Source: Prolixibacteraceae bacterium
GTDB taxonomy: Bacteria > Bacteroidota > Bacteroidia > Bacteroidales > Prolixibacteraceae
Length of the DNA stretch: 40,769 nucleotides
Assembly (NCBI GenBank): GCA_023228025.1
Contig: JALOCD010000031.1
Coordinates: 1 to 40,769 of the forward strand
Reading direction: 5' to 3'
Below, one piece after another: positions 1-8,558 of this stretch. Under the pieces are notes generated by a model. The model saw only the letters and a program-made list of their open reading frames with translations. It ran no database searches and was not told the DNA's origin. Numbering within the stretch: position 1 is the first letter of the stretch; each line of letters opens with the position of its first letter. The position numbers and the translations under genes were made by a program.

Positions 1-731
1 TAAGTTATATGTTTGAAAATCTGGATAAAGCAGTTGTGATGACCGGCTCTCAATTGCCAATTGGCGTATTACGGACAGACGGTAAAGAGAATATAATTAC
101 AGCCATTCAAATTGCCGCCGCTAAGAAGGATGGAAGATCTATCGTCCCGGAAGTTTGCATCTATTTTGATTCCCAGCTATTTCGCGGCAACAGGACAACC
201 AAAAAAGACTCGGCCCAATTCAGCGCATTTGCCTCCCACAACTATCCTCCACTGGCAAAAGCAGGGGTTGACATTGTGTACAATTTTGAGCGGATCAATT
301 ACCCAAAAAACAATGGGGTAATGAAAATCAATACGGCAACCGATGATCGGGTGATCATCCTAAAAATATTCCCGGGACTGAACCGCCACTATTTTGAATC
401 AATTCTTCAATTACCTGATCTTAAAGGCATTGTTCTGGAGTCCTATGGTTCAGGGAATATGCCAACTTCGACCTGGCTAATCTCAACCATAAAAAAAGCC
501 GCAAAAAGAGGAGTGATCCTGATGAATGTATCTCAGTGTCCTGGTGGAAAAGTGCTGATGGGCCATTACGAAACCAGCATAGAACTCCAAAAAGCAGGGG
601 TAATCAGCGGCAAAGACAGTACAGTTGAGGCTGCCGTAACCAAACTAATGTTTTTGCTTGGACAAAATCTCACACTTCAAGAGACCAAGTACTATCTCAG
701 CAACAATTTGAAAGGCGAAATCGAATTATAG
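1..731 (+). CDS. ansA: Type I L-asparaginase, 5'-truncated by window edge
   Basis: Cytoplasmic-type asparaginase that hydrolyses asparagine to aspartate and ammonia. The reading frame is open from the first base, so the true start lies outside the window; the first Met at position 9 is internal. About 241 of the usual ~345 residues are visible. The segment VVMTGSQLPIGVLRTDGKEN matches the family core after the second catalytic Thr-Asp pair, and the GNRTTKKDS segment carries the Lys expected in the active site. Both catalytic threonines should lie upstream, outside the window. The C-terminal half has the usual small domain, ending GEIEL. It converges on aspS with a terminator-like hairpin just beyond the stop. 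Family assignment is firm; substrate preference cannot be judged from a fragment. Confidence 0.9.
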   Translation, partial: SYMFENLDKAVVMTGSQLPIGVLRTDGKENIITAIQIAAAKKDGRSIVPEVCIYFDSQLFRGNRTTKKDSAQFSAFASHNYPPLAKAGVDIVYNFERINYPKNNGVMKINTATDDRVIILKIFPGLNRHYFESILQLPDLKGIVLESYGSGNMPTSTWLISTIKKAAKRGVILMNVSQCPGGKVLMGHYETSIELQKAGVISGKDSTVEAAVTKLMFLLGQNLTLQETKYYLSNNLKGEIEL

Positions 732-777
732 ATTGTGATCGAATATATCTGAAAATTTTTCAATTAATCAACAGAAC

Positions 778-800
778 AACCCTTTCTACTAAGGTTTTTT
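778..800 (+). terminator. Rho-independent-like terminator after asparaginase
   Basis: A short stem AACC(C)TT / AAGGTT with one bulged C and a 6-nt loop, followed directly by a run of T (795-800). It lies 46 bp past the asparaginase stop and before the convergent aspS stop at 838. The stem is weak, so the call is moderate. Confidence 0.5.
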
Positions 801-837
801 AAGTAAAATAAGGTTTTATAAAATCATTATTGGTTAG

Positions 838-2589
838 TTATTCAATATTAACCAGTTTCAAATATAATTCATCGAGTTGAGCCTGTGCAATTGGTGACGG
901 TGAGTCGTTCATCACATCCCTACCCGAGTTATTTTTGGGGAAGGCAATCACATCCCTGATCGAATCGAGTCCGGCGAACATGGATACCAACCTGTCGAAT
1001 CCAAAAGCGATTCCGGCATGTGGTGGGGCGCCAAATTTAAAGGCGTTCATCAGGAAGCCAAACTGATCTTCGGCAGCTTCCTTGGTAAAGCCCAATATTT
1101 TGAACATTTTGGCTTGCAGTGCACTGTCAAAAATACGAACTGATCCTCCACCAATTTCGACACCATTGATAACCAAATCATAAGCATTGGCCCTTACCTT
1201 ACCAGGATCACTGTCCAGCAAAGCAATGTCTTCCGGCTTGGGAGAGGTAAAGGGATGGTGCATGGCAAAGAAGCGCTGCGTCTCTTCGTTCCATTCGAGC
1301 AGTGGAAAATCAACTACCCACAGGGGCTTGAAGTTTTCTTTGTCCATCAATCCACACTGGCGGCCCATTTCAAGACGCAAAGCTGAGATTACAGGGAGCG
1401 TTTTTCCTTTGATTCCATAGGTAATTAGCAGCAAATCTCCAGGTTTCGCTTCGAGGCGAACCGCCCATTGCTGTAAATCTTCAGGTGAATAGAATTTATC
1501 TACCGAAGATTTTACGGTTCCGTCAATGTTGACTTTGGCATAAATTAATCCATTGCCGCATATCTGGGATTTCTTAATGTATCCTGCAAGGGCATCCAGT
1601 TGTTTACGGGTATATTCACCGCAACCCGTTGCACAGATTCCTCCAATGTATTCGGCCTCATCAAAGAGTTTGAACTCTTTACCCTTCACCAAATCGGTCA
1701 TTTCGTGGATCATCATCCCAAAACGAAGATCAGGCTTGTCGTTGCCATATTTTTCGAAGGCCTCGGCAAATGTCATCCTTGGAAAATCAACAATATCTAT
1801 CCTTTTGAGCTCTTTGAAAATATGCTTGGTCAGCCCTTCGAACATGTTTAGCACGTCTTCCTGGTGCACATAAGACATCTCACAGTCGATTTGCGTAAAC
1901 TCCGGTTGACGATCGGCCCTTAAATCTTCATCCCTGAAACACTTGACAATTTGGTAATACCTGTCAAACCCTGCAACCATAAGCAGTTGCTTGAAGAGTT
2001 GTGGAGATTGGGGCAATGCGTAAAACTGATTGGGATTCATCCGCGAGGGAACTACGAAGTCTCTTGCACCTTCCGGAGTTGATTTGATGAGTACCGGAGT
2101 TTCTGTTTCGATAAAATCTTTGCTACCGAGATAGTTGCGAACTACATGAGCCATCTTTGCCCTCAATTCAAGATTTTTACGAACGGCCTCCCTCCGTAAA
2201 TCGAGGTACCTGTATTTCATCCTAAGTTCATCCCCACCATCGGTATCATCCTGGATGGTGAAAGGAGGTGTTGCTGCGCTGTTTAAAACATTCAATTCTG
2301 AAATGTGCAGTTCAACTTCTCCGGTGGCTATTTTTAAGTTTTTACTTGATCTTTCCCTGACTACTCCCCGTGCCTGAACGACAAACTCACGACCCAATCC
2401 TGAGGCTATATTTTTAACATCTTCTGTAGATTGGTCATCCACAACCAACTGCGTTAATCCATATCTATCGCGAAGGTCGATAAATGTCATTCCGCCTAAA
2501 TTTCGAACCCTTTGAACCCATCCGGCAAGAAGCACTTCCTGACCGTTATTTTCCATGCGTATTTCGCCGCAAGTATGATTTCTGTACAT
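838..2589 (-). CDS. aspS: Aspartyl-tRNA synthetase (bacterial type)
   Basis: Charges tRNA-Asp with aspartate in the cytoplasm. The protein starting MYRNHTCGEIR (583 aa) has the N-terminal OB-fold anticodon-binding domain (about 1-110). The class II catalytic core follows, with motif 2 near FRDEDLRADRQPEFTQID and motif 3 at GIAFGFDRLVSMFAG, and a GAD insertion of the bacterial type lies between them (around PDLRFGMMIHEM). The frame can be extended 7 codons to a TTG at 2610, but the ATG at 2589 gives exactly the N-terminus usual for the family, so I used it. The gene is divergent from tadA, and the tadA promoter candidate overlaps this start codon. Whether it is discriminating or non-discriminating was not determined. 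Confidence 0.97.
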   Translation of the reverse strand: MYRNHTCGEIRMENNGQEVLLAGWVQRVRNLGGMTFIDLRDRYGLTQLVVDDQSTEDVKNIASGLGREFVVQARGVVRERSSKNLKIATGEVELHISELNVLNSAATPPFTIQDDTDGGDELRMKYRYLDLRREAVRKNLELRAKMAHVVRNYLGSKDFIETETPVLIKSTPEGARDFVVPSRMNPNQFYALPQSPQLFKQLLMVAGFDRYYQIVKCFRDEDLRADRQPEFTQIDCEMSYVHQEDVLNMFEGLTKHIFKELKRIDIVDFPRMTFAEAFEKYGNDKPDLRFGMMIHEMTDLVKGKEFKLFDEAEYIGGICATGCGEYTRKQLDALAGYIKKSQICGNGLIYAKVNIDGTVKSSVDKFYSPEDLQQWAVRLEAKPGDLLLITYGIKGKTLPVISALRLEMGRQCGLMDKENFKPLWVVDFPLLEWNEETQRFFAMHHPFTSPKPEDIALLDSDPGKVRANAYDLVINGVEIGGGSVRIFDSALQAKMFKILGFTKEAAEDQFGFLMNAFKFGAPPHAGIAFGFDRLVSMFAGLDSIRDVIAFPKNNSGRDVMNDSPSPIAQAQLDELYLKLVNIE

Positions 2590-2592
2590 TTG
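2562..2592 (+). promoter_or_regulatory. Candidate Bacteroidota promoter for tadA, overlapping aspS start
   Basis: TTTC at 2562-2565, 19 bp spacer, then TACATTTG at 2585-2592. The second element is a full match to the -7 consensus TAnnTTTG and the first a 3/4 match to the -33 TTTG. The leader to the tadA ATG would be about 35 nt. The -7 element covers the aspS ATG on the other strand. Confidence 0.45.
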
Positions 2593-2634
2593 TGAGCGAT
2601 TAATTTTCAAGTCGCTAAATTACAAAACAAAAAG

Positions 2635-3081
2635 ATGATTCATCCGTTCGATGACGAATATTTCATGAAAAGGGCACTGTCTGAGGCAGAACAAGCTTTT
2701 CGCGAAGGCGAGATCCCGGTAGGGGCCGTCGTAGTTTGTCAAAACAAAATCATCGCCCGGGCCTACAACCAGACCGAGACTCTTTCTGATGTGACTGCCC
2801 ATGCAGAGATGTTGGCCATTACTTCAGCAACCGGTTGGCTTGGAGGAAAATACCTTACCGGATGCACCCTTTATGTGACCCTGGAGCCATGCGTCATGTG
2901 TGCCGGAGCTCTTGGTTGGACACAGATCGACCGGATCGTTTGGGGAGCTTCCGATCCCAGGAGAGGATTCCAAAGATTCGCACCTGAATCCCTCCATCCC
3001 AAAACTGAAACGTCCGGCGGCATACTTGCCAACGAATGCGAAACCTTACTCAAAAATTTCTTCGAAACCCGGAGGAAATGA
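2635..3081 (+). CDS. tadA: tRNA-specific adenosine deaminase TadA
   Basis: Zinc deaminase that converts adenosine to inosine at the wobble position of tRNA-Arg. The 148-residue protein has the cytidine/deoxycytidylate deaminase fold, with the zinc-binding and catalytic HAE motif (H56, E58) and PCVMC (C86, C89). Length and the N-terminal region DEYFMKRALSEAEQAFREGEIPVGAV are typical. A later Met at residue 11 is possible, but the longer N-terminus is usual in Bacteroidota. It is divergent from aspS, so two translation genes share a very short intergenic region. Followed by a hairpin-forming repeat region. Confidence 0.95.
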   Translation: MIHPFDDEYFMKRALSEAEQAFREGEIPVGAVVVCQNKIIARAYNQTETLSDVTAHAEMLAITSATGWLGGKYLTGCTLYVTLEPCVMCAGALGWTQIDRIVWGASDPRRGFQRFAPESLHPKTETSGGILANECETLLKNFFETRRK

Positions 3082-3420
3082 TGTGATGATTTGTTGATGT
3101 GAGGATTAGCTGATGAATTGTCAACTAATCAGCACATCAACTAATCAACTAATCAGCACATCAACTAATTTTTCCCATTTCTCTTCTTTTTTTCCTCAAA
3201 ATTGTGTAACTTGTCTAAACATTCAGATTGGTTCGACAGGATTGTTCCTATTGCCTCTATCCGATAGAATTACCTTCCAACCCGACCACACACATCTAAT
3301 CGATGTTGGGAACAACCACCTGATCTGAACCGAATCTCCATCAAACCTTGCCATTGATTTTGGCTGCCCAAACGAACTGTTTCGGACAGCAGAAAATCTT
3401 GTGTCCTAAATCTTGCTGCC
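3082..3420. other. Intergenic region between tadA and the first secreted-protein gene
   Basis: 339 bp. The first 90 bp hold the hairpin and direct repeats. The rest (about 3180-3420) has no convincing coding sequence and no full TAnnTTTG element; TGATTTTG at 3355-3362 is a 7/8 match without a -33 element at proper spacing. I could not place a promoter for the plus-strand secreted-protein set. Confidence 0.5.
3094..3140 (+). repeat. Hairpin-forming repeat cluster after tadA
   Basis: Arms 3094-3109 and 3125-3140 pair at 14 of 16 positions around a 15-nt loop. The right arm is part of a direct repeat: TCAACTAATCAGCACA occurs at 3121-3136 and again, ending, at 3160. No T-run follows at once, so it is not a clean terminator, although it could act as one or stabilise the tadA 3' end. 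Confidence 0.55.
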
Positions 3421-4614
3421 ATGTTAAGATTCATTGCAATAAGCTATGTCATTCTTCTACTACCGAAGCCTGCCTCAGCAATAGACTTCAGTGTAGCAAT
3501 GACCTTGGAAAACTACCATGGATCAGCATTGCCCTTCAGCGACAATCTACTGAAGATAAAAGTCCAACCTCAAAATCAGGCCGATTGTAAAGGCAACAAG
3601 GCAACATTTTCTGTCGCGGCTGAAGGGGGAATCGGTCCGATCCATTACCTGTGGAAAAGGAAAATACCGCAAGATTCGGTATTTAGCGCATTCGGAGCCA
3701 AAGATTCGACGAAACTCGCTGTTTACAATATTGGTTCAGCCACTGATTCTCCGGATGGAACCTTATACCAGGTAACGGTTTCGGATCAAATCGATCAGTT
3801 GACATCCTCGACTGCGTCCCTGACTGTGAACCAGATTTCAGGAATATCCCCGGTCGGAGTAGCAACCTTTACGCTAAGCCAGGGTGAGAACCTGAGTCTT
3901 AAAGTTCTCACTTCGGGAAATTCGCCGCTGATTTATCAATGGATCAAAAAATTTGGACCTGGCGACTGGAGGAATCTTACAGATAATGCAACCCTATCCG
4001 GAAGTCAGCGGGAGCAGTTGGACTTCACCAAAATTGCAGTTGCAGATTCAGGAATCTACAAAATCAGGGTTTCGTTTCCCACTATAAACGGCAACCAATG
4101 CACAGAAACCTCAACCATTACCAGAAGGGTTTACGTGACCCCTGTTGCAGATACCATTCCACCATGCTTCGTAAACCTTGCTTCCCAAAACATTACGCTT
4201 TGCCAGAAAGACCTGGAACAAGCGGCATGGAATGACTCCATCTCCGACATCTTTCCACATCGTTTGGATTATTGCCGGTTACCCAATCAGAGTCCGGTGT
4301 TTGATATATCATATGATCATATCTCAGACAATTTGACGCCAAATGGCAAACTCAAACTCCATTGGGGAATTTTCACTTTGGCAAATCCCCGCATACCCCT
4401 GCTGGATGAAGCCGGAGCCAGCCTTGCAGATATGGTTGGGCCAATTGCCATTCATTCTGAATTTATTGAGATCGTGAACAATCCAACAGGAGAAGCATCC
4501 TGCCAGGTTATTTATTGGCTTGAGGATGAAGCAGGTAACCTGACTCCCGAACCACAAAGGTATCGATTGTATGTAACAGTAACCAAACGGCCCGAAATTG
4601 TCAGTGATTTCTAG
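3421..4614 (+). CDS. Secreted Ig-like protein, first gene of plus-strand cassette
   Basis: No named family recognised for the whole protein (397 aa). Residues 1-20 are a signal peptide ending PASA before IDFS. Residues about 45-135 and 140-240 look like Ig-like beta-sandwich modules: the second has YQWIKK and the DSGIYKI pattern typical of Ig folds. Residues 243-397 form a domain shared with residues 1361-1503 of the 1563-aa protein at 9686-14377; common points are C..DL..AA, SDN.TP, L.LHW, YW..D..GN and a final RP motif. No T9SS sorting domain is visible at its own C-terminus. It is followed after 75 bp by a ~355-aa secreted protein and then a gliding-CTD protein, the same order as in the facing minus-strand set. 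Function unknown; a surface-structure component is an inference. Confidence 0.75.
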   Translation: MLRFIAISYVILLLPKPASAIDFSVAMTLENYHGSALPFSDNLLKIKVQPQNQADCKGNKATFSVAAEGGIGPIHYLWKRKIPQDSVFSAFGAKDSTKLAVYNIGSATDSPDGTLYQVTVSDQIDQLTSSTASLTVNQISGISPVGVATFTLSQGENLSLKVLTSGNSPLIYQWIKKFGPGDWRNLTDNATLSGSQREQLDFTKIAVADSGIYKIRVSFPTINGNQCTETSTITRRVYVTPVADTIPPCFVNLASQNITLCQKDLEQAAWNDSISDIFPHRLDYCRLPNQSPVFDISYDHISDNLTPNGKLKLHWGIFTLANPRIPLLDEAGASLADMVGPIAIHSEFIEIVNNPTGEASCQVIYWLEDEAGNLTPEPQRYRLYVTVTKRPEIVSDF

Positions 4615-4689
4615 GCATGGCCGTTAAAATCCAATAAAAAAATTAATGAATTGATATCCAACATATTTCCCTAACATAAATTTTTAAAT

Positions 4690-5769
4690 ATGAAAAAATC
4701 AGATCCGTTATTTGGATTCATCTTGAGAAGATTGAACCTAATCGTTTTAATACTGCTTTTTCTCTTGATAGGATTAAATCTTATTATGCACGCCCAAACA
4801 ATTCCCCGACTTCCCGCATGCACCGACTCACCGCTGCATCCGATTGCAGGAAAAGCCTACTCCTATTCCGTGACAATTCCGGCACCTTTTACCACCCCAC
4901 AGAGTTTCGACTGGTATGTTACGGATAATCCGGGATTTATTGCCGGCTCGGTGCTGATTACGACGGCCATCATTCCCAATTCCAAAGAATTTATTGATGC
5001 CGGAGCAGGTTACCACGATACCTCGACAGGAACCAATACCATTTCGATTAAATGGACCGGGAAAGCAGCGTTAAACGCAAAAACAAAACCCTATTTCCTG
5101 GTTATACATTACAAAGGCACAAATGGAACCGCTTGTGAGGCAATGAATCTAAAAGCCTACAAAATAGAGCCATATAATGCATTCACGTTGGATTTGACCA
5201 ATGTAAACGGGTCAACTGATCTTGGGTTGAACGGATCAAATCTGGCAGTTGAGCACCGCATGTGCGCCAAAGATATCGCTTCAGTAAGTTTTGACGGATC
5301 AAAGATGATCTACGACTATGGCGTCAATGAACTGGTTTTTAAGATTGTCGCGACCAATTTTTCAGGTGGATGGAAACCCTTTGTAAAAATATCCGGACTG
5401 GCCGTGAAACAATCTATTGGATCAATCGAGTGGTCTGAGACAACCACATTTACCGGAACCAATCTTTTTACCAATAGTTCAGATGTATGGTCACCTACAA
5501 ACAAAGTTCCGGCCCCAGCGAACAACTCAACTGAAGGCGGAGTAGCCGTTTATCTTAAAGTTTCAATCAAAAACAATGATTATGAGGGAACTACTGATAC
5601 ACCTGTTACTTTATCCCTCAACGGAACAACAGATGACGGCGATGAGGATGTTCACTTTGCAGATTGTTTGGCAGATGGTTTTACCAATGATGTAGCCACA
5701 CAAATAATTCTGGCGCGTCCGACAATCACAAGCAATACCGGAACACCAACGCAATCCTTCCTTCCATAA
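4690..5769 (+). CDS. Secreted protein of unrecognised family, middle gene of plus-strand cassette
   Basis: 359 aa with a long N-terminal hydrophobic signal (about 17-35, cleavage likely after MHA). I do not recognise the family. It is a clear paralogue of the 352-aa protein at 8631-9689: both have C..[DS]PLHPIAGK.Y.YS near the mature N-terminus, a WT...L.....P.F..[IE]YKG segment, [KV].Y.I.P.NAFT.D, C..DIAS..F....M.YDYGVN and a final block TQ....RPT[IV]TS ending a few residues before the stop. The composition (many T, N, V, few charges) suggests an all-beta secreted protein. It sits between an Ig-like protein and a gliding-CTD protein. The strongly conserved last ~20 residues suggest an interaction or assembly strand; that is inference. 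Confidence 0.75.
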   Translation: MKKSDPLFGFILRRLNLIVLILLFLLIGLNLIMHAQTIPRLPACTDSPLHPIAGKAYSYSVTIPAPFTTPQSFDWYVTDNPGFIAGSVLITTAIIPNSKEFIDAGAGYHDTSTGTNTISIKWTGKAALNAKTKPYFLVIHYKGTNGTACEAMNLKAYKIEPYNAFTLDLTNVNGSTDLGLNGSNLAVEHRMCAKDIASVSFDGSKMIYDYGVNELVFKIVATNFSGGWKPFVKISGLAVKQSIGSIEWSETTTFTGTNLFTNSSDVWSPTNKVPAPANNSTEGGVAVYLKVSIKNNDYEGTTDTPVTLSLNGTTDDGDEDVHFADCLADGFTNDVATQIILARPTITSNTGTPTQSFLP

Positions 5770-5827
5770 TCGCATTTGTTATTGTGCCTTCCAGCGATAT
5801 ACTTTGCTCAATGAGATTGACCATTTG

Positions 5828-6733
5828 ATGCCAAAATTCGACCTGTTGAAATGCATTGGGCTGGCAATTGTACCATTCCTGACATCTGAGGAAACAGTAT
5901 TTTCTCAGGTAACCGAACATTTCATTGTCGGGGAAACAAGTCAGTTCGGTATCAATGCTGAACAAGGCATATCCTATTGCTGGAGTGTAATGGAAACCAT
6001 CGGTCAATTGAAAGGAGGAGAGACAGACAAGGTGACCTATCTTACAACGAAGTGTAATGTCTCGATCAATGTAAAATGGGAAAAGTCCGGCACCTTCTTT
6101 GTAAAGGTGACCGGATTTAATCAAAATGGCTGTTCAAATAGTAAAATATTTCAGGTCAAAATATTTGACAATCATATTCCTATGGCGAATGACGATTATG
6201 TTTCGACCAATTGGATGAAGAGCATCAACATAGATGTGTTAAGAAATGATCATGATATTGAAAAGGACCTGGATCCTTCTAGCCTGAAAATACTGACAAA
6301 GCCCGAATTTGGCGAGGTTATTCCCGACAAAGGAGGGAATATTACCTATATACCTCTCCGAAACCGTGTAGGCTCAGATCGATTCTATTATCAAATCAGT
6401 GATTCCTGCTCGCAGCGCGATACAGCCATGGTAACCGTTAATATTATTGATCCCCCTCTCTATCTGCCACGAGGAATTTCTCCCAATGGTGACGGTCACA
6501 ACGACAAATTCATCATTGGCGGATTAAAGTCCTTCCCAAATTCCTCCTTAACCATTTTTAGCCGGGATGGATTAATCATTTACAAAAATGATGATTATCA
6601 AAACGACTGGGACGGTGTGCAATACAGACCGAATGGTAATAACAGGTCAATTCCACCTGGTTCTTACTTTTATCTTCTACATCTTGGGGGTACAAAGCGA
6701 GTCATAAAAGGATTTTTCTACCTGGCCGAATAA
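5828..6733 (+). CDS. Gliding-motility-associated C-terminal domain protein (T9SS type B cargo), plus-strand cassette
   Basis: 301 aa from the ATG at 5828; the frame extends to a TTG at 5804, but the ATG directly precedes the hydrophobic segment LLKCIGLAIVPFL, so it is preferred. Residues 28-115 are an N-terminal module shared with the minus-strand paralogue (W...G.FF..V......GC). Residues 118-207 resemble the Ig-like Big_9/tandem repeat family, with ANDDYVST, IDVLRNDHD and YYQISDSC. Residues 211-301 are the type B sorting domain: LPRGISPNGDGHND, LTIFSRDG, YKNDDYQNDWDG, PPGSYFY and a basic KGFFYL end. This domain directs export by T9SS and surface attachment or release. No PorP/SprF-type partner lies next to it. 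Its stop is 8 bp from the stop of the convergent paralogue, which carries an extra ~170-residue internal segment. Confidence 0.85.
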   Translation: MPKFDLLKCIGLAIVPFLTSEETVFSQVTEHFIVGETSQFGINAEQGISYCWSVMETIGQLKGGETDKVTYLTTKCNVSINVKWEKSGTFFVKVTGFNQNGCSNSKIFQVKIFDNHIPMANDDYVSTNWMKSINIDVLRNDHDIEKDLDPSSLKILTKPEFGEVIPDKGGNITYIPLRNRVGSDRFYYQISDSCSQRDTAMVTVNIIDPPLYLPRGISPNGDGHNDKFIIGGLKSFPNSSLTIFSRDGLIIYKNDDYQNDWDGVQYRPNGNNRSIPPGSYFYLLHLGGTKRVIKGFFYLAE

Positions 6734-6741
6734 GTATCCGG

Positions 6742-8169
6742 CTAATACATGAGATAGACAAAGCCTTTAAGGTATCTGTTGGAACCACCCAGATGAAGGA
6801 CATAATAATAGGTTCCTGTCGGCAACAAAGTTTCATCAGGAAGCGAAGAATTCAATGCACGCCCAGACCAATCATTCATATAATCCATTGATTTATATAC
6901 CAATAATCCAGACCGTGTATAAATCATCAGACTCGAATTTTTGTAATCTTCCAAGCCCCTGATGACAAAATATTCATTGTGTCCATCCCCATTGACCGAA
7001 ATTCCCTCAGGAATCCAAACCGGTCCATCGAAGATATCAATAGTCACCTGGGCAGTATCACAAAGCCCGACAGAATCGCAAATCTGATATATAAAGTGAT
7101 CAACCAGGGCCTTTCTGGTATTGGGGGTATAGATAATTGTCCCATCTCCCTTGATTAATGTTGCCCCAAAATTAGGCTTCTTAACGATTGAGAGGGTCCG
7201 CTTGTTGATGTCATTCTTTGAATCATAGTCATTGTTAAGTACATGAATGTGAATAGAATCCACCCACGAAGTCCTTACGTAATCGGCATTGGCAATCAGG
7301 TCATTGGGTTCGAAAGGATATTGGAAAGTTTTCACGGATTTGCACCCGAAGAGATCGGTAACCTCCAACGAGTAAAATCCGGCGCCTCTGATCAATACCT
7401 GTGGTTTGTCTGCCGCGCCAATAATTTCTCCCTTTGTAGATGCCCAACGGTATTTCAAACCCATTCCGGTTGAAGCCTTGCCGTCGATCATCATCGATCC
7501 ATCCTTATTTGGATTGTCAGGATAGATGATGCCAACACTTGGTGGCGAGCCAAATTTGACCGCTACCGTATCTCTTGCTGATACACCAAATTTATTTGTT
7601 ACAGTCAGCACGATCCGGATTGTAAATGGCAATGGACCCTTATAGGTTGGCGAAATTGACAAGTTACTCTTAATGCTGTTATTCGGCGAAAGAACTCCAC
7701 CGGGGTCAATCATATCCCATCGATAGCTTAGTCCATCCCCTTTCGATTTGGATGCGTCCAGAATATATGTACTGCAAATACCCAGAACAGTATCCTTGCC
7801 AGCAACAGCGTAGATTGGCGGAGAGGTAACCTTTACATAGCCTACTTTCATGTTTTTGCAACCACTGGCGCCAAAGACCGTTATGCTGTAGAAAAAGTCT
7901 CCCTCCTTTTTCCACAATACCGGTAAAACCGCCTGTGTAGATCCAATATCGTACTCAACTTCCGTTGATGTAGCGAGATCGACCGTTTGCAATGTCGACT
8001 TGTTGTATATCCGCCAGGCGTATGTTTCACCTGTATGCTGAACCACTGCAAGACTCTTTTGCTGACCTTCCACAACGACAATACCGGTCTGGGCCACGGA
8101 ATTAACCGCAACAAACAGTGCAAGCAGCATTGCAGGCACGAAAAGTCTAAACATGGCGAAATACTTCAT
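6742..8169 (-). CDS. PKD-like and gliding-motility-associated C-terminal domain protein (T9SS type B cargo), minus-strand cassette
   Basis: 475 aa from the ATG at 8169 (one codon further up is a TTG). Signal peptide 1-27, ending SVAQ. Residues 28-116 match the N-terminal module of the plus-strand paralogue. Residues about 117-207 and 208-288 are two PKD-like modules (AGKDTVLGICSTYILDASKS; MMIDGKASTG), absent from the paralogue. Residues 290-380 are a Big_9-like module (ANADYVRT, IHVLNNDYD, FIYQICDS). Residues 383-475 are the type B sorting domain (PEGISVNGDGHNEYF, SLMIYTRSG, GTYYYVLHLGG, KGFVYL). Predicted to be exported by T9SS, whose SprA channel is encoded at 34899. It is the last gene of the minus-strand set, separated from the middle gene by 461 bp with hairpins but no gene. 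Confidence 0.87.
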   Translation of the reverse strand: MKYFAMFRLFVPAMLLALFVAVNSVAQTGIVVVEGQQKSLAVVQHTGETYAWRIYNKSTLQTVDLATSTEVEYDIGSTQAVLPVLWKKEGDFFYSITVFGASGCKNMKVGYVKVTSPPIYAVAGKDTVLGICSTYILDASKSKGDGLSYRWDMIDPGGVLSPNNSIKSNLSISPTYKGPLPFTIRIVLTVTNKFGVSARDTVAVKFGSPPSVGIIYPDNPNKDGSMMIDGKASTGMGLKYRWASTKGEIIGAADKPQVLIRGAGFYSLEVTDLFGCKSVKTFQYPFEPNDLIANADYVRTSWVDSIHIHVLNNDYDSKNDINKRTLSIVKKPNFGATLIKGDGTIIYTPNTRKALVDHFIYQICDSVGLCDTAQVTIDIFDGPVWIPEGISVNGDGHNEYFVIRGLEDYKNSSLMIYTRSGLLVYKSMDYMNDWSGRALNSSLPDETLLPTGTYYYVLHLGGSNRYLKGFVYLMY

Positions 8170-8344
8170 CAACTATGCATATATCGCATTGATTATGAAT
8201 TTATTAAAATAGACTTCATTCAAGCTATATCTCCAATAAAGGCATTATTACCCTCATTAAAGAATTGATAGTATGTTGTTTTTATCTTACATAATGATTA
8301 ATTTTATATTTGACATACCTGCATAATAAACGCGTACCATAAGC

Positions 8345-8362
8345 ATCCCGAATCATCGGGAT
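8345..8362. repeat. ATCCCGA-N4-TCGGGAT palindrome
   Basis: Perfect 7-bp inverted repeat with an ATCA loop. No T-run on either side makes a plain terminator unlikely. Function unknown. Confidence 0.4.
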
Positions 8363-8538
8363 CCATGGTAATGAAAATGACCTGTTTTCAGATCCATGAT
8401 CATTTGATAAAAAGTGTTTATTCCTATTTGTCTGTAAAACAAACCAGAGCTTGACAGGGGTTCATTCCAGAAACACCCCACTATCAACCGATAACATTGG
8501 TGTCATTTCCTATTGTTGGAATAGGCACAGCATGACCC

Positions 8539-8558
8539 TCGTATCGTAATAGATACGA
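8539..8558 (-). repeat. Perfect 7-bp stem hairpin in the 3' flank of the 352-aa gene
   Basis: TCGTATC, 6-nt loop, GATACGA, about 70 nt beyond the stop at 8631 on the minus strand. Possible mRNA 3'-end stabiliser or attenuator; no U-tract follows. Confidence 0.4.

Noticed and set aside
1553..1873. Open frame antisense to aspS
   Set aside because: Shadow of the well-conserved synthetase gene, no independent support.
3348..3590. Open frame overlapping the start of the 397-aa gene
   Set aside because: Translation has no signal peptide or recognisable domain and is out of frame with the clearly secreted Ig-like protein.
6734..6741. Bidirectional terminator between the two convergent third genes
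   Set aside because: Only a 4-bp GCCG/CGGC stem overlapping the stops, with no T-runs.
8305..8312. TATATTTG as a promoter
   Set aside because: Full -7 match but on the plus strand with no plus-strand gene downstream; expected by chance in AT-rich sequence.
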